A stretch of 64,000 nucleotides of DNA, taken from Agromyces lapidis (GTDB lineage: Bacteria > Actinomycetota > Actinomycetes > Actinomycetales > Microbacteriaceae). Both the position numbers and the translations under genes were made by a program. Of the stretch, positions 51,901 to 59,904 are shown in pieces. The stretch spans positions 248,001 through 312,000 of the forward strand of contig NZ_WBIQ01000002.1 of NCBI RefSeq assembly GCF_009749405.1. The letters run 5' to 3'. Within the stretch, counting starts at the first letter, position 1. Each line of letters starts with the position of its first letter. The notes under the pieces were generated by a model. It worked only from the letters and a program-made list of their open reading frames with translations. It did not search any database and was not told the DNA's origin.

Positions 51901-52126
51901 CGCCGAGGCGCTCGCCTCGGTGCAGGCGGCGCTTCCGGCGCAGTTCGTCGCGGTCGCCCCATCGACGAAGCCGACGGTGGTGCCGCCGCTCGGCTGGGCC
52001 CTGTCGTCGTTCAGCATCGACAGCCTCGAGCGATCACTGCAGGACCAGCTCGACGGTCGCGTCGAGGGTCGGGCCGACCTCAAGGGGCTGCTCGAGTTGA
52101 GCCCGTCGCCGAGCGGCGACGAGTGA
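48920..52126 (+). CDS. Multi-pass membrane protein with a C-terminal patatin-like lipase domain
   Basis: The 1068-residue protein has an acidic Asp/Gly-rich start, then about ten or more hydrophobic helices between residues about 50 and 590 and a polar linker. A patatin domain follows from about 660: the oxyanion loop EGGGIRAAYW (Glu668 onward), the nucleophile elbow SGVSGGSVG with Ser703 and the dyad Asp887 in LIDGGYAEGSG. Patatins hydrolyse acyl esters of lipids. Fusion to a large polytopic region is unlike the soluble or single-helix bacterial patatins. The side of the membrane and the lipid substrate cannot be settled by eye. Confidence 0.82.
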   Translation: MADTIANDTESDPDAGDDVDVGGDGGSGIPGDIADITKWVGKWRAHAVDLLRLVTLTLVALIALAEIDRLIAGSLGTGEELRGSSAPLTGVIGPLSFSDRASWEIWFDNAATRGSVGGWIIASALIDVAFIYAYARFFLMLIDSKRVTADRRPTQLGFLIVLLIADGAENVLLLLGGGSLVLGIGLSEEGILPVLVASAALAKWVALALLLVALARDPKVRHLTWAVLRRLAQAFWLHRLSAVLVATLFLVSCLPFDGVLDQLPDIQRQWVTTGAWGHGLIAALSIAIASFAAFGLGRARTRAFIDVNVRELKRFRAPVTTSLAWWAIPVVIWLVVVLYSVITAGDWAIHWPGAAVFLAIPIAVFLLALLPKGAPEPEARPDARVRAQYAWLTGDVIAVLLWAIAGLGLVRSLTGPVFLGPVAVADTAPDWGIWSWAVGALAVGVAVAIASPWLMLLLTRAPKWADPTESLEVPAPKISLRERRTSSSWHTWRWHRRRLWGIMAVGVALLFALLIWPIQIATFIGAVATTVIALSAWGAVLGAFTLALQDYLPPEVFLRMRLRATPVLTLAITIPLVAATVFAQVHWGDPSLHAVRQAGSSVTSASDGGGGRPGSDAPEDTSRTSVADDPEAFDDLERALTAQVQRLGLQHCTLAESSAIPVVIFVAEGGGIRAAYWTTRVLDELQRSGGCFAKSTLLSSGVSGGSVGLALTHTAASRVDAKAALLDVASPDTVATGVTGLLVGDMVASATGVRVPSLVGGEFGWRDRAGLIELTWQHDIEALKKPARMFADPVVGLPILNSTDAASKCRVPVTRLPIVGDGDGCAQPTGAPAATIPMLDACVRSLDWASAAMLSARFPIITPAGRLGDPDGDDAGACGFTTRQLIDGGYAEGSGLGTAADLAPLIASTVRERNATGQRDAFLVPILVFAQNSAGYDLADDLRGVSAEPLVPLVGTAAESTLTAKSSWVQRISTAFSQVCPSRAEAGETRAAACAEALASVQAALPAQFVAVAPSTKPTVVPPLGWALSSFSIDSLERSLQDQLDGRVEGRADLKGLLELSPSPSGDE

Positions 52127-52183
52127 TCGACCATCGCAGGGCCGGCGTGGGTCGCGAGTGGTCGGCGGCGGAGAGCAGAAGGC

Positions 52184-52199
52184 CCCCGGTCTCCCGGAG
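52184..52199 (-). terminator. GNRA-type hairpin downstream of the tRNA-Phe fragment
   Basis: Read leftward it is CTCCGG-GAGA-CCGGGG, a six-pair stem (one T-G wobble) with a GAGA tetraloop, 8 bases beyond the CCA of the tRNA fragment. It is best seen as the original terminator of the tRNA gene. Confidence 0.55.
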
Positions 52200-52206
52200 G
52201 GTTCGA

Positions 52207-52252
52207 TGGTGGCTCCGACCGGCATCGATCCGGTGACCTTTCGATTTTCAGT
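52207..52252 (-). other. 3' fragment of tRNA-Phe, probable attachment-site scar
   Basis: Read leftward, the 46 bases begin with ACTGAAAATCG (anticodon GAA in a CTGAAAA loop), continue to the T-arm ACCGG-ATCGATG-CCGGT and end with the acceptor strand CGGAGCC and ACCA. The 5' half is absent: upstream bases cannot pair with the anticodon stem, and no D-arm follows. Integrative elements that use tRNA genes leave such 3' copies at one end. tRNA-Phe is called from the anticodon; the T-loop is slightly irregular. Confidence 0.7.
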
Positions 52253-52926
52253 GAGCCTGGGCGGTTTTTGCTCAATTCTTATGGACATGATATCGCGCTG
52301 ATCAGGGATTCTTCTGAATGGTCACAGTTGGTTTCAGTTCGTTTTCCCACACTTAATGGCACATTAATGGCACAGATTTGGCACAAGATCGGGGCGGCGG
52401 GACCACGTCAGCGAACGATCCGAGCCGACCAAGTCGGGGCCGGATGCCTCGTCCGTGTGTCGGGCAGTTTGGGACGCTCACCTCGGTCGCAGGGCCCTGC
52501 GACGATACCGGCTCGGTGGCGCGCAGTTGTTCTTCGAGCTGGGAGGCGCACTCGAATAATCCGACGGTGCGAGCCCTTCGTCACGCCGCTCGACGCGAAT
52601 GTGCGTGGGTGCTCGAGGTGCCGCGCGGCCACGAGGCTGGCGAGCGACGGGATCGAGGCAAGGTTTACCCCGATACCGTGTTGCGGTTGGCGTCCCCGTG
52701 CGTGCGTCTTCATCCGGCGGGGGTAAACGGGCCGCCTCAAGCCTCTTTGCGTGAACTTGAATCGCCAGCGGCAGCCCGCAGCCCGACCGGCAATCGGGCG
52801 TCCCAGCGAATCCGCTTGCTGACGTCCCATAGCGGGCCGGACATCGGGAGCAGATCCGTGAGTCACCACCTCCCATCCGACCGAGTTGGAGACGGTCGCG
52901 CACATGTAGACGAACAGAAAGCTGCC
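52253..52926. other. Junction region without a supportable gene
   Basis: The first 150 bases are clearly richer in A and T than the flanks. Open frames exist on both strands (for example 52408-52935 on the minus strand) but show no recognisable domain, mostly Arg/Ser/Pro composition and no integrase motif. Other structure is a 9-bp inverted pair GTTTACCCC (52663-52671) and GGGGTAAAC (52720-52728). A decayed integrase or transposase cannot be excluded. Confidence 0.5.
52353..52385. repeat. Three tandem 11-bp repeats near the att scar
   Basis: TTAATGGCACA is repeated exactly at 52353-52363 and 52364-52374, followed by the variant GATTTGGCACA at 52375-52385. Short direct repeats about 100 bp from an att core are what arm-type integrase binding sites look like. 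Confidence 0.55.
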
Positions 52927-52962
52927 GTTCACCACGCGTTCATTTAGACGACCTTCTATATG
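52927..52962 (+). promoter_or_regulatory. PHO-box-like repeats and -10 upstream of pstS
   Basis: GTTCACCACGC (52927-52937) and GTTCATTTAGA (52938-52948) are adjacent 11-bp direct repeats beginning GTTCA, the form of PhoP boxes in actinobacteria. TATATG (52957-52962) is a plausible -10. Together they predict induction under phosphate limitation. Confidence 0.6.
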
Positions 52963-53027
52963 TTGTGCCGGGTTCGACCGGCATCACATTCATCGATGAG
53001 GCGAAATCCTCTCCCGGAAGGATCACA

Positions 53028-53993
53028 GTGTCTTACCGTTCTCTCAAGCTCGCGGGGCTCAGCGCCACCATCGCTGTCGCCGCCCTTGTTCTCACCGCGT
53101 GTGGCGGACAGCCCGCCGCCGGCGGCGACTCGGCCGATGGAGGGGTCAGCGGCTCAGTCGTCGCCGACGGCTCATCGACCGTCGCCCCGCTCACGGAGGC
53201 CGCCGCGGACTTCTTCCGCGACGAAGCCCCCGACGTCAACGTCACGGTCGCCACCTCCGGCACCGGCGGCGGGTTCGCAAAGTTCTGCGCCGAGGAGACA
53301 GACATCTCCAACGCCTCACGCCCGATCAAGGACGAAGAGATCACCCTCTGCGAAGAGGCCGGTATCGAGTACACCGAGATCGTCATCGCGAACGACGGCC
53401 TCTCAGTCGTCGTGAACCCCGAGAACGACTTCGCCAAGTGCCTGACCGTCGAACAGCTCAACACCATCTGGGGCCCGGAGGCCGAGGGCACGGTCACGAA
53501 TTGGAACCAGGTCGACCCGTCGTTCCCCGACCTCGAGCTCGCGCTGTTCGGTGCCGGCACCGATTCGGGCACGTTCGACTACTTCACCGACGCGATCAAC
53601 GGCGAAGAGGGCGCGATCCGCACGGACTACAGCCCCTCCGAGGACGACAACATCACCGTGCAGGGTGTCGCGGGTGATGAGGGCGCGATCGGGTTCCTCG
53701 GTCTCTCGTACGTCGAGGAGAACCCCGACTCGATGAAGGCTGTCGAGGTCGACGGCGGTGCAGGCTGCGTCGCTCCGACCGCGGAGACCGTGCAGGACGG
53801 CACCTACTCGCCCCTCGGCCGCGAACTGTTCATCTACGTGAACAACGCCTCGTACGCCGAGAAGCCGCAGGTCAAGTCGTTCGTCGACTTCTACGTCGAG
53901 TCCGAGGCCGAGGTCGCCGAGGCGGCGCTCTTCATCGGTCTGACCGAGGAGCAGAAGACCACGGCTCAGGACGAGCTCGCGACCCTCGGCTGA
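53028..53993 (+). CDS. pstS: Phosphate ABC transporter substrate-binding lipoprotein
   Basis: The GTG at 53028 follows GGAAGGATCACA. The 321-residue product has a lipoprotein signal (ALVLTACGGQ, lipobox LTAC) and a phosphate-binding fold with VVADGSSTVAPLTEAAADFF, VATSGTGGGFAKFCAEETDI, SRPIKDEEI and LFGAGTDSGTFDYFTDAING. The SSTV, SGTGGG and GTDSGTF loops are the anion-coordinating segments. It captures phosphate outside the cell for PstCAB. In an arsenic island, selective phosphate capture would limit arsenate entry. That purpose is inferred. Confidence 0.93.
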   Translation: MSYRSLKLAGLSATIAVAALVLTACGGQPAAGGDSADGGVSGSVVADGSSTVAPLTEAAADFFRDEAPDVNVTVATSGTGGGFAKFCAEETDISNASRPIKDEEITLCEEAGIEYTEIVIANDGLSVVVNPENDFAKCLTVEQLNTIWGPEAEGTVTNWNQVDPSFPDLELALFGAGTDSGTFDYFTDAINGEEGAIRTDYSPSEDDNITVQGVAGDEGAIGFLGLSYVEENPDSMKAVEVDGGAGCVAPTAETVQDGTYSPLGRELFIYVNNASYAEKPQVKSFVDFYVESEAEVAEAALFIGLTEEQKTTAQDELATLG

Positions 53994-54001
53994 CGACGCT
54001 G

Positions 54002-54988
54002 ATGCTGGCCAACACCACGGCCTCGGACACCGAGGCCACCACGACCGCCAGCACGGGCGGCCCGACGACTCCGTCGGGCCGCCCGCCTCGGTCATCGCTC
54101 GCAGGGCGTGCACGGCCAGGCGAGGCAGTCATCAAGCTCGTGCTCCGTCTCGCGGCAGCCGTCGCGGTCCTCACCACCATCGGCATCGTCATCGCCCTGC
54201 TGGTGCCCGCCATCGGATTCTTCCGCGAAGTGCAGGTCTTCGACTTCCTCTTCGGCGATCGATGGGCGCCGCGATTCGCGGATGCATCCTTCGGCGTCAT
54301 CCCGCTTGTCACCGCCACGCTCTGGACTACTGCGATCGCTTTGCTTGTCGCCGTGCCGCTCGGCCTCGGCGCCGCGATCTTCCTCTCCGAGTACGCGCGC
54401 CCGAGGGTACGGAACACGCTGAAGCCGATCCTCGAGTTGCTCGCGGGAATTCCGACCGTCGTCTATGGGCTCTTCGCACTCCAGTTCATCCAGACGACCG
54501 TGTTCCGTGAATGGCTGCGGCTGGACACCGGCGCGTTCAGCGTCCTCGCGGCCGGCCTCGTCATGGGCGTCATGATCATCCCAACCGTGGCGTCCATCTC
54601 TGAGGACGCCATGTCGGCCGTGCCGATGTCGCTTCGTCAGGGCTCGTTCGCGCTCGGCGCGAACCGCATGCAGACCAGCCTGCGCGTCGTGTTTCCCGCT
54701 GCACTCTCCGGCGTTATGGCCGCCGTCGTCCTCGGCATCTCCCGCGCCGTCGGCGAGACGATGATCGTGGCGATCGCTGCCGGCAGCCAGGCTCGCATCG
54801 TCACCGGACCCCTCGAGCAGGGGCAAACCATGACCGGATTCATCGCGAACGCTGCTCTCGGCGACTCCCGGGTCGGCTCGCTCGAGTACGACACGCTCTA
54901 CGCCGTCGGCCTGCTTCTGTTCCTGATCACGCTGATCGTGAACTTCATCAGCATCCGACTCGTCCGCCGATTCCGACAGGCCTACTGA
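54002..54988 (+). CDS. pstC: Phosphate ABC transporter permease
   Basis: The 328-residue membrane protein has a Thr/Pro-rich 45-residue N-terminal tail and six helices. PstC features are FFREVQVFDFLFGDRWAPRF, LGLGAAIFLSEYARPRVRNT, ELLAGIPTVVYGLFALQF and GANRMQTSLRVVFPAALSGV (EAA loop region). It starts eight bases after pstS and ends two bases before pstA, so the genes are one operon. Confidence 0.93.
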   Translation: MLANTTASDTEATTTASTGGPTTPSGRPPRSSLAGRARPGEAVIKLVLRLAAAVAVLTTIGIVIALLVPAIGFFREVQVFDFLFGDRWAPRFADASFGVIPLVTATLWTTAIALLVAVPLGLGAAIFLSEYARPRVRNTLKPILELLAGIPTVVYGLFALQFIQTTVFREWLRLDTGAFSVLAAGLVMGVMIIPTVASISEDAMSAVPMSLRQGSFALGANRMQTSLRVVFPAALSGVMAAVVLGISRAVGETMIVAIAAGSQARIVTGPLEQGQTMTGFIANAALGDSRVGSLEYDTLYAVGLLLFLITLIVNFISIRLVRRFRQAY

Positions 54989-54990
54989 CC

Positions 54991-55902
54991 ATGCGAACAC
55001 TCCAGGACTCCCTCGCCGGTGCGCCGACGATGCCCCTCAAGACCGGCAAGGCACACGGTGAGCGTCGAGCCGGCCCGCTCATCTTCCTGATCGTGCTCTG
55101 GCTCAGCCTTGCGGTCGCGGTGATCTTTCTCCTCACGCTCATCGTGAACCTCCTCCTCGAGGGCGGGAGCCGGTTCGGGATGCCGCTGTTCACCGAGTAC
55201 CCGTCCTCCTCTCCCGACCGTGCCGGTGCACGCCCGGCGATTCTCGGGTCGATCTGGGTGATCGCCACCACGGCGCTGCTCACCATCCCCCTTGGTGTCG
55301 CCGCCGCGCTGCACCTCGAGGAGTTCGCCGACAAGAAGCACTGGTTCAACCGGATCATCGAGCTGAACGTGCAGAACCTCGCCGCGGTTCCCTCGATCGT
55401 CTACGGTCTGCTCGCTCTCGCGTTCCTCGCGCTGATCGGGGTGCGTGACAAGAACATCGTCATCGGCGGCGCGCTTGCCCTGAGCCTGCTCATCCTTCCG
55501 GTGATCATCATCGCCACCCGCGAGGCGATCCGCGCGGTGCCCTCTGAGATCCGCGACGGCTCTCTTGCCCTCGGCGCGACCAAGTGGCAGACCACCTGGC
55601 GACAGGTCCTCCCGGCATCGGTACCGGGTATCGCGACCGGCTCCATCCTCGCCCTCTCGCGCGCGCTTGGCGAGGCGGCACCGCTCCTGCTTCTCGGCGC
55701 GCTCGTGTTCGTCAGCTTCGACCCCAATGGCCTGCTCAGCGGCTTCACGACCCTCCCGATCCAGATCTTCAACTGGACGGGGCGCCCGCAGGAGGGGTTC
55801 CACGAACTCGCCGCCGCGGCGAGCATTCTCCTCCTCGGCCTCCTGCTCCTCATGAACGGGCTCGCCATCTTCATCCGCAACCGATACCAGAAACGGTGGT
55901 AA
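54991..55902 (+). CDS. pstA: Phosphate ABC transporter permease
   Basis: The 303-residue permease has six helices and PstA blocks: [60 protein letters not shown] and [20 protein letters not shown]. With PstC it forms the phosphate channel. It lies between pstC and pstB with very short spacers. Confidence 0.93.
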   Translation: MRTLQDSLAGAPTMPLKTGKAHGERRAGPLIFLIVLWLSLAVAVIFLLTLIVNLLLEGGSRFGMPLFTEYPSSSPDRAGARPAILGSIWVIATTALLTIPLGVAAALHLEEFADKKHWFNRIIELNVQNLAAVPSIVYGLLALAFLALIGVRDKNIVIGGALALSLLILPVIIIATREAIRAVPSEIRDGSLALGATKWQTTWRQVLPASVPGIATGSILALSRALGEAAPLLLLGALVFVSFDPNGLLSGFTTLPIQIFNWTGRPQEGFHELAAAASILLLGLLLLMNGLAIFIRNRYQKRW

Positions 55903-55907
55903 TCCAC

Positions 55908-56762
55908 ATGGCCAGCGCTCCCGACAACGCACCCATGCACCTGCACGCCACGCACCCCGGCCAGGTCCCCGACTACATCGCCCGGCCCATCATGCGCGTC
56001 GAGAACGTGGACGTCTACTACGGTGACTTCCGCGCCGTGACCGAAGTGAACCTCGAATTCGGCCTCCACGAGATCACCGCACTCATCGGCCCGTCCGGAT
56101 GCGGCAAGTCGACCCTTCTACGCTCACTCAACCGCATGAACGACCTCATCGACGGCGCCCGAGTCGACGGTGAGATCCTCTTCCACGGCGAGAACATCTA
56201 CAGCAAGGGCGTCGACCCGATCGAGGTTCGCCGTCGCATCGGAATGGTGTTCCAGAAGCCCAACCCCTTCCCGAAGTCGATCTACGACAACATCGCCTAT
56301 GGGCCCCGGGTCACCGGCATGAAGGTGGAGTCCATGGACGACCTCGTCGAGGAGTCGCTCACCCGCGCGGCGCTCTGGGACGAGGTCAAGGACAAGCTCA
56401 AGCAGTCGGCCATCGGCCTGTCAGGTGGGCAGCAGCAGCGTCTTTGCATCGCCCGAGCGATCTCCGTACGCCCGGACGTGATCTTGATGGATGAGCCGTG
56501 CGCGTCGCTGGACCCCATCGCGACCATGCGCATCGAGGACCTCATGCAGGAGTTGCGGGAGCAGTACACGATCGTGATCGTCACGCACAACATGCAGCAG
56601 GCAGCACGGGTCGCGGACCGCACCGCATTCTTCACCGCTCAGGTGTCGGAGGGGACCGGGGCACGCACTGGAGTGCTCGTCGAGTACGGCACCACGACCC
56701 AGATCTTCGAGGATCCGAACGATCAGCGCACCGAAGACTACATCTCCGGTCGTTTCGGATGA
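55908..56762 (+). CDS. pstB: Phosphate ABC transporter ATP-binding protein
   Basis: The 284-residue ATPase has Walker [10 protein letters not shown], the Q-loop region [20 protein letters not shown], signature LSGGQQQRL, Walker [13 protein letters not shown] and the switch His in [11 protein letters not shown]. About 30 extra N-terminal residues with several His precede the ABC fold. Its stop overlaps the start of the response-regulator-like gene (ATGA). No phoU gene follows, unlike many pst operons. Confidence 0.95.
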   Translation: MASAPDNAPMHLHATHPGQVPDYIARPIMRVENVDVYYGDFRAVTEVNLEFGLHEITALIGPSGCGKSTLLRSLNRMNDLIDGARVDGEILFHGENIYSKGVDPIEVRRRIGMVFQKPNPFPKSIYDNIAYGPRVTGMKVESMDDLVEESLTRAALWDEVKDKLKQSAIGLSGGQQQRLCIARAISVRPDVILMDEPCASLDPIATMRIEDLMQELREQYTIVIVTHNMQQAARVADRTAFFTAQVSEGTGARTGVLVEYGTTTQIFEDPNDQRTEDYISGRFG

Positions 56763-57535
56763 GCACCGTCAGCCCAGGGCAGGCCACCGCGTCCCTCGCG
56801 AACGATTTCGCGTACGCGCACCCTGGAGCGTCGAAGCACTCGATCGGCGCCCCCCGGTGGCCGGCTCGCGTCCTGTTCATCGAATCCCGATCCTCTCCGG
56901 GCTATCCTGCGGAGTCCTTCGAAACCCACGGATTCGAGATCCAGGGCTACAGCGATGCCATCGGCGCCCTCCTGGCCGTCAGGCTCGAGGAGCCAGCCGC
57001 GATCGTCGCCCCGACCGACATGATCAACGTCGACTTCCTCAGTTTCATCGAAGCGATGACGGTGTGGAGCGAAGTCCCTGTGATCGTCGGCATCGCCAGT
57101 CATGCGGGGGCCACCGACCTTGCCTATGAGGCCATCGATCGGGGTGCGCGATCGATTCTCGCCTTGCCGTGCCGGGCGGACCAGCTCGTCGCGGCTGTCC
57201 GCGCGTGCGGAATCCGATCAGATGTGACCGCGCGCCCGATCGAGATCGGCAGATTGCTCGTCGATCCGCAGGCGTTCAAATGCACGATCAACGGGCGCAC
57301 GGTGCCGCTCACCGCACGCGAGTTCCTGTGCATGCACCACCTGATGCTGGCTTCACCTCGAGTGGTCAGCGTCGAGGAACTCACTCGTGCCCTGACCACC
57401 TATGACGAAGGCAGTATCTCCGCTACCCGCGTCCTCGTGACCCGTGTGCGGAAGAAGTTCGCAGCGGCCTCTCCAGGCTCGGCGAAGGTTCTCGAGACGA
57501 TTCGCGGCATCGGATATCGGATCGCTGCCGAGTAG
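56759..57535 (+). CDS. Atypical OmpR-type response regulator
   Basis: The 258-residue protein has a receiver-like domain (residues about 35-155) and a C-terminal OmpR winged helix ([55 protein letters not shown]). In the receiver the beta-3 strand reads [14 protein letters not shown]: the usual phospho-acceptor Asp is replaced, and the N-terminal acidic pair is absent (VLFIESRS). It should therefore act without phosphorylation. It is translationally coupled to pstB and no kinase gene is nearby, so it may tie pst expression to another signal. It ends four bases before the convergent arsR-arsC fusion. Confidence 0.8.
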   Translation: MSTVSPGQATASLANDFAYAHPGASKHSIGAPRWPARVLFIESRSSPGYPAESFETHGFEIQGYSDAIGALLAVRLEEPAAIVAPTDMINVDFLSFIEAMTVWSEVPVIVGIASHAGATDLAYEAIDRGARSILALPCRADQLVAAVRACGIRSDVTARPIEIGRLLVDPQAFKCTINGRTVPLTAREFLCMHHLMLASPRVVSVEELTRALTTYDEGSISATRVLVTRVRKKFAAASPGSAKVLETIRGIGYRIAAE

Positions 57536-57538
57536 TCC

Positions 57539-58504
57539 TCACCGGAGATCGAGACTCGCCATCAGCGCTTCGACATGCGTCCGGACTTCATCGCGGATGC
57601 GGCGGACCTCGTCGATCGGCAGGCCGAGCGGGTCCGGGATCTTCCAGTCCATGTATTGGCGCCCTGGATATACCGGGCACGCGTCGCCACAACCCATGGT
57701 GACGATCACGTCAGCGGCCTGCACGACCTCATCGGTCAACGGTTTGGGGAACTCCGCAACGGTCGGGACGCCGATCTCTCCGAGCGCCTCCGCCACCACC
57801 TGATCGATCGCGTCGGCCGGCTTGGAACCGGCGGTCCGGACATGCACACGCTCGCCGGCGAGGGTGCGGAGCAGCCCGGCCGCCATCTGAGAACGGCCCG
57901 AGTTCTGCACGCAGACGAAGAGCACCTCCGGGACGCCGGTCAGATCGAATCCTTGCGCTGACGCAAGGGCACCGAGCCGGTCAGTTGCAAACCTGCTGGT
58001 CAACGACGGAAGATGCCGAGTCGTCTTCGCCCGCGAGTACAGCAACTGGTAGCTCTCAGCGACATACCGCTCAACCGTCTCCCGCGAGAACTGGGCGCTG
58101 AACCGGTAGGCGAGACGATCTGCGATGCGCTGAATGACCGACGGGAGTGCGCTCACGTCGATCTCTCCACCGGCGGGTTCCACCGGTTCATAGATGGGTT
58201 TTCCCGCGAGAAGGCGTCCAAACCGAACCCACGCCTCAGCGGACGGAATCAACTGGGATGCAGACGCCCCGGGCCGTGGCACCAGCAACCCAGACTCTTC
58301 CAGCACCCCGAGGTGCGCGAGGACGGATCCGGCGTCGACTTCAAGCTGCGCCCCCAACTCTGTCGGGCTCCAGGGCCGATCTGGATCGCTTGCGAGGATG
58401 CTCAGCAAGCGGAGTCGAACCGGGTCTGCGAGCGCCGTGATCTGTATGGCGCGGCTCTCTGCTGATGCCGCATCCAGAGGTCCAGGCGAGCCGGGCGCGC
58501 TCAT
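57539..58504 (-). CDS. ArsR-arsenate reductase fusion protein
   Basis: The 321-residue protein has three parts. An ArsR-like winged helix (about 20-90; ITALADPVRLRLLSILASDP, VLAHLGVLEESGLLV) comes first. A three-helix segment (about 115-180; LAYRFSAQFSRETVERYVAE) follows. Last is a low-molecular-weight-phosphatase-type ArsC (about 190-321; [40 protein letters not shown]). The catalytic Cys is in CVQNSGRS and a further Cys pair in MGCGDAC. The winged helix has no Cys pair for metalloid sensing. It starts three bases after arsR and is cotranscribed with it. Confidence 0.85.
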   Translation of the reverse strand: MSAPGSPGPLDAASAESRAIQITALADPVRLRLLSILASDPDRPWSPTELGAQLEVDAGSVLAHLGVLEESGLLVPRPGASASQLIPSAEAWVRFGRLLAGKPIYEPVEPAGGEIDVSALPSVIQRIADRLAYRFSAQFSRETVERYVAESYQLLYSRAKTTRHLPSLTSRFATDRLGALASAQGFDLTGVPEVLFVCVQNSGRSQMAAGLLRTLAGERVHVRTAGSKPADAIDQVVAEALGEIGVPTVAEFPKPLTDEVVQAADVIVTMGCGDACPVYPGRQYMDWKIPDPLGLPIDEVRRIRDEVRTHVEALMASLDLR

Positions 58505-58507
58505 ACG

Positions 58508-58831
58508 TCACCGCAGCAGGTCGTCGATCTCCGTCGCGCGATCCGCGACCACGGAGAACCAGACATGCTTGCCGCGCTGGTCGCGGACGAGAAGACCATC
58601 GTCGACCATGATTCGCAGGTGATGGCTGACCGTCGGTTGCGTGAGCTGCAAGCGATCGGCGAGTTCGCCCCCGGTCGCTTCTGCGTTGGGACTGCTTCGG
58701 ATGAGGCTGAGGAGCTGCAAGCGGGTCGGATCTGCGATCGCACGAAGGGTACGAGCAAGCGATTCTGCAGCTTCCCGGTCGAGCGCCGTGGACGGCTGTC
58801 CCTGCGGGATCCGGAGCGGACGGGCACCCAT
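58508..58831 (-). CDS. arsR: ArsR family repressor
   Basis: The 107-residue protein is a lone winged helix: LARTLRAIADPTRLQLLSLI, ATGGELADRLQLTQPTVSHH, LRIMVDDGLLVRDQRGKHVW. The usual ELCVCDL arsenite site is replaced by a Cys-free stretch and the protein has no cysteine at all. It must sense by other residues or depend on a partner. A degenerate ArsR box overlaps its start codon. It precedes the ArsR-ArsC fusion gene by three bases. Confidence 0.82.
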   Translation of the reverse strand: MGARPLRIPQGQPSTALDREAAESLARTLRAIADPTRLQLLSLIRSSPNAEATGGELADRLQLTQPTVSHHLRIMVDDGLLVRDQRGKHVWFSVVADRATEIDDLLR

Positions 58832-58845
58832 ATGTCGAATTCTAC
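58830..58845. promoter_or_regulatory. Degenerate ArsR-type box at the arsR start
   Basis: ATATGTCGAATTCTAC agrees at 11 of 16 positions with the box at 62670 (ATAGA-N6-TCTAT) and overlaps the arsR start codon. It may be a weaker operator for arsR itself. Confidence 0.4.
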
Positions 58846-58917
58846 CGGAGCGGCCACGCCCCGGCCGTCGGACCCACGCGACGATGCCGCGATCGCGGCC
58901 GTGACCCTGCCCATGTC

Positions 58918-59904
58918 CTAGGACGTCTCGAGGATGATCGCTGCTTGTTCCTCCACCGGCTCGGCGAGCCCGTGCGCGGCGAGGTAGTGCTCGGCGTCGA
59001 GGGCCGCGGCGCATCCGGTGCCTGCGGCCGTGATGGCCTGACGGTAACGCTTGTCGACCAGGTCACCGCACGCGAAGACGCCCTTGAGGTTCGTGTGGGT
59101 CGACGGATGTGCCACCTTCACGTAGCCGTCGTCGTCGAGGTCGACCTGGCCGGCGACGAGCTCGCTGCGCGGGTCGTGCCCGATCGCGATGAACAATCCG
59201 GTCGCGTCGAGCGCGGCATCCTCACCGGTCGTGGTGTCGCGGAGTCGGAGACGCTCGAGGCCGTCGTCGCCTTCGACGGCGATGACTTCCGCGTTCCAGT
59301 AGGGGCGGATCTTCGGGTTGGCGAAGGCGCGTTCCTGCATGATGCGCGAGCCGCGGAGCGAGTCACGGCGATGCACGAGGGTGACGGAGTCGGCGAAGCG
59401 AGTGAGGAACATGGCCTCCTCGAGCGCGGAGTCGCCGCCGCCGACGACGGCGATGTCCTTGCCCTTGAAGAAGAACCCGTCGCAGGTCGCGCACCAGGAG
59501 ACGCCGCGGCCCGTCAGCCGTTCCTCGCCCTCGATGCCGAGCTTGCGGTAGGCCGAGCCCATCGCGAGGACGACGGCGTGGGCGCGGTATTCGACGCCGT
59601 TGATGGTGCGGATGGTCTTGACTGCGCTGGTGAGTTCGACTTCGGTGGCGTCGTCGTAGACGATGCGGGCGCCGAAGCGTTCGGCCTGTTCGCGCATCTG
59701 GTCCATGAGTTCGGGGCCCATGATGCCCGTGGAGAAGCCGGGGTAGTTCTCGACTTCGGTCGTGGTGACCAGGGCGCCGCCGGCTTCGACCGAGCTCGCG
59801 AGCACGACGGGAGACAGGCCGGCGCGGGCGAGGTACACGGCCGCTGTGTATCCAGACGGGCCGGAGCCGATCACGACGACGTTCTCAATGGACTGCTCGC
59901 TCAT
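58918..59904 (-). CDS. trxB: Thioredoxin reductase
   Basis: The 328-residue flavoprotein has the FAD motif [20 protein letters not shown], the redox pair in [10 protein letters not shown], the NADPH motif [20 protein letters not shown] and [11 protein letters not shown], and the closing [20 protein letters not shown]. It reduces thioredoxin with NADPH. In this cluster it should supply electrons to the thioredoxin-linked ArsC proteins. It overlaps the upstream arsC gene by ATGA. No thioredoxin gene is in the window. Confidence 0.95.
   Translation of the reverse strand: MSEQSIENVVVIGSGPSGYTAAVYLARAGLSPVVLASSVEAGGALVTTTEVENYPGFSTGIMGPELMDQMREQAERFGARIVYDDATEVELTSAVKTIRTINGVEYRAHAVVLAMGSAYRKLGIEGEERLTGRGVSWCATCDGFFFKGKDIAVVGGGDSALEEAMFLTRFADSVTLVHRRDSLRGSRIMQERAFANPKIRPYWNAEVIAVEGDDGLERLRLRDTTTGEDAALDATGLFIAIGHDPRSELVAGQVDLDDDGYVKVAHPSTHTNLKGVFACGDLVDKRYRQAITAAGTGCAAALDAEHYLAAHGLAEPVEEQAAIILETS

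Noticed and set aside
52207-52252. tmRNA 3' end
   Set aside because: The acceptor end does not match tmRNA, and the CTGAAAA loop and T-arm fit tRNA-Phe better.
52408-52935. 175-residue frame in the junction, considered as an integrase
   Set aside because: No Arg-His-x-x-Arg or Tyr motif of tyrosine recombinases and no serine recombinase motif; kept as unassigned.
57536-57538. Terminator between the regulator and the fusion gene
   Set aside because: The convergent stops are separated by three bases; no hairpin can be placed outside the coding sequences.
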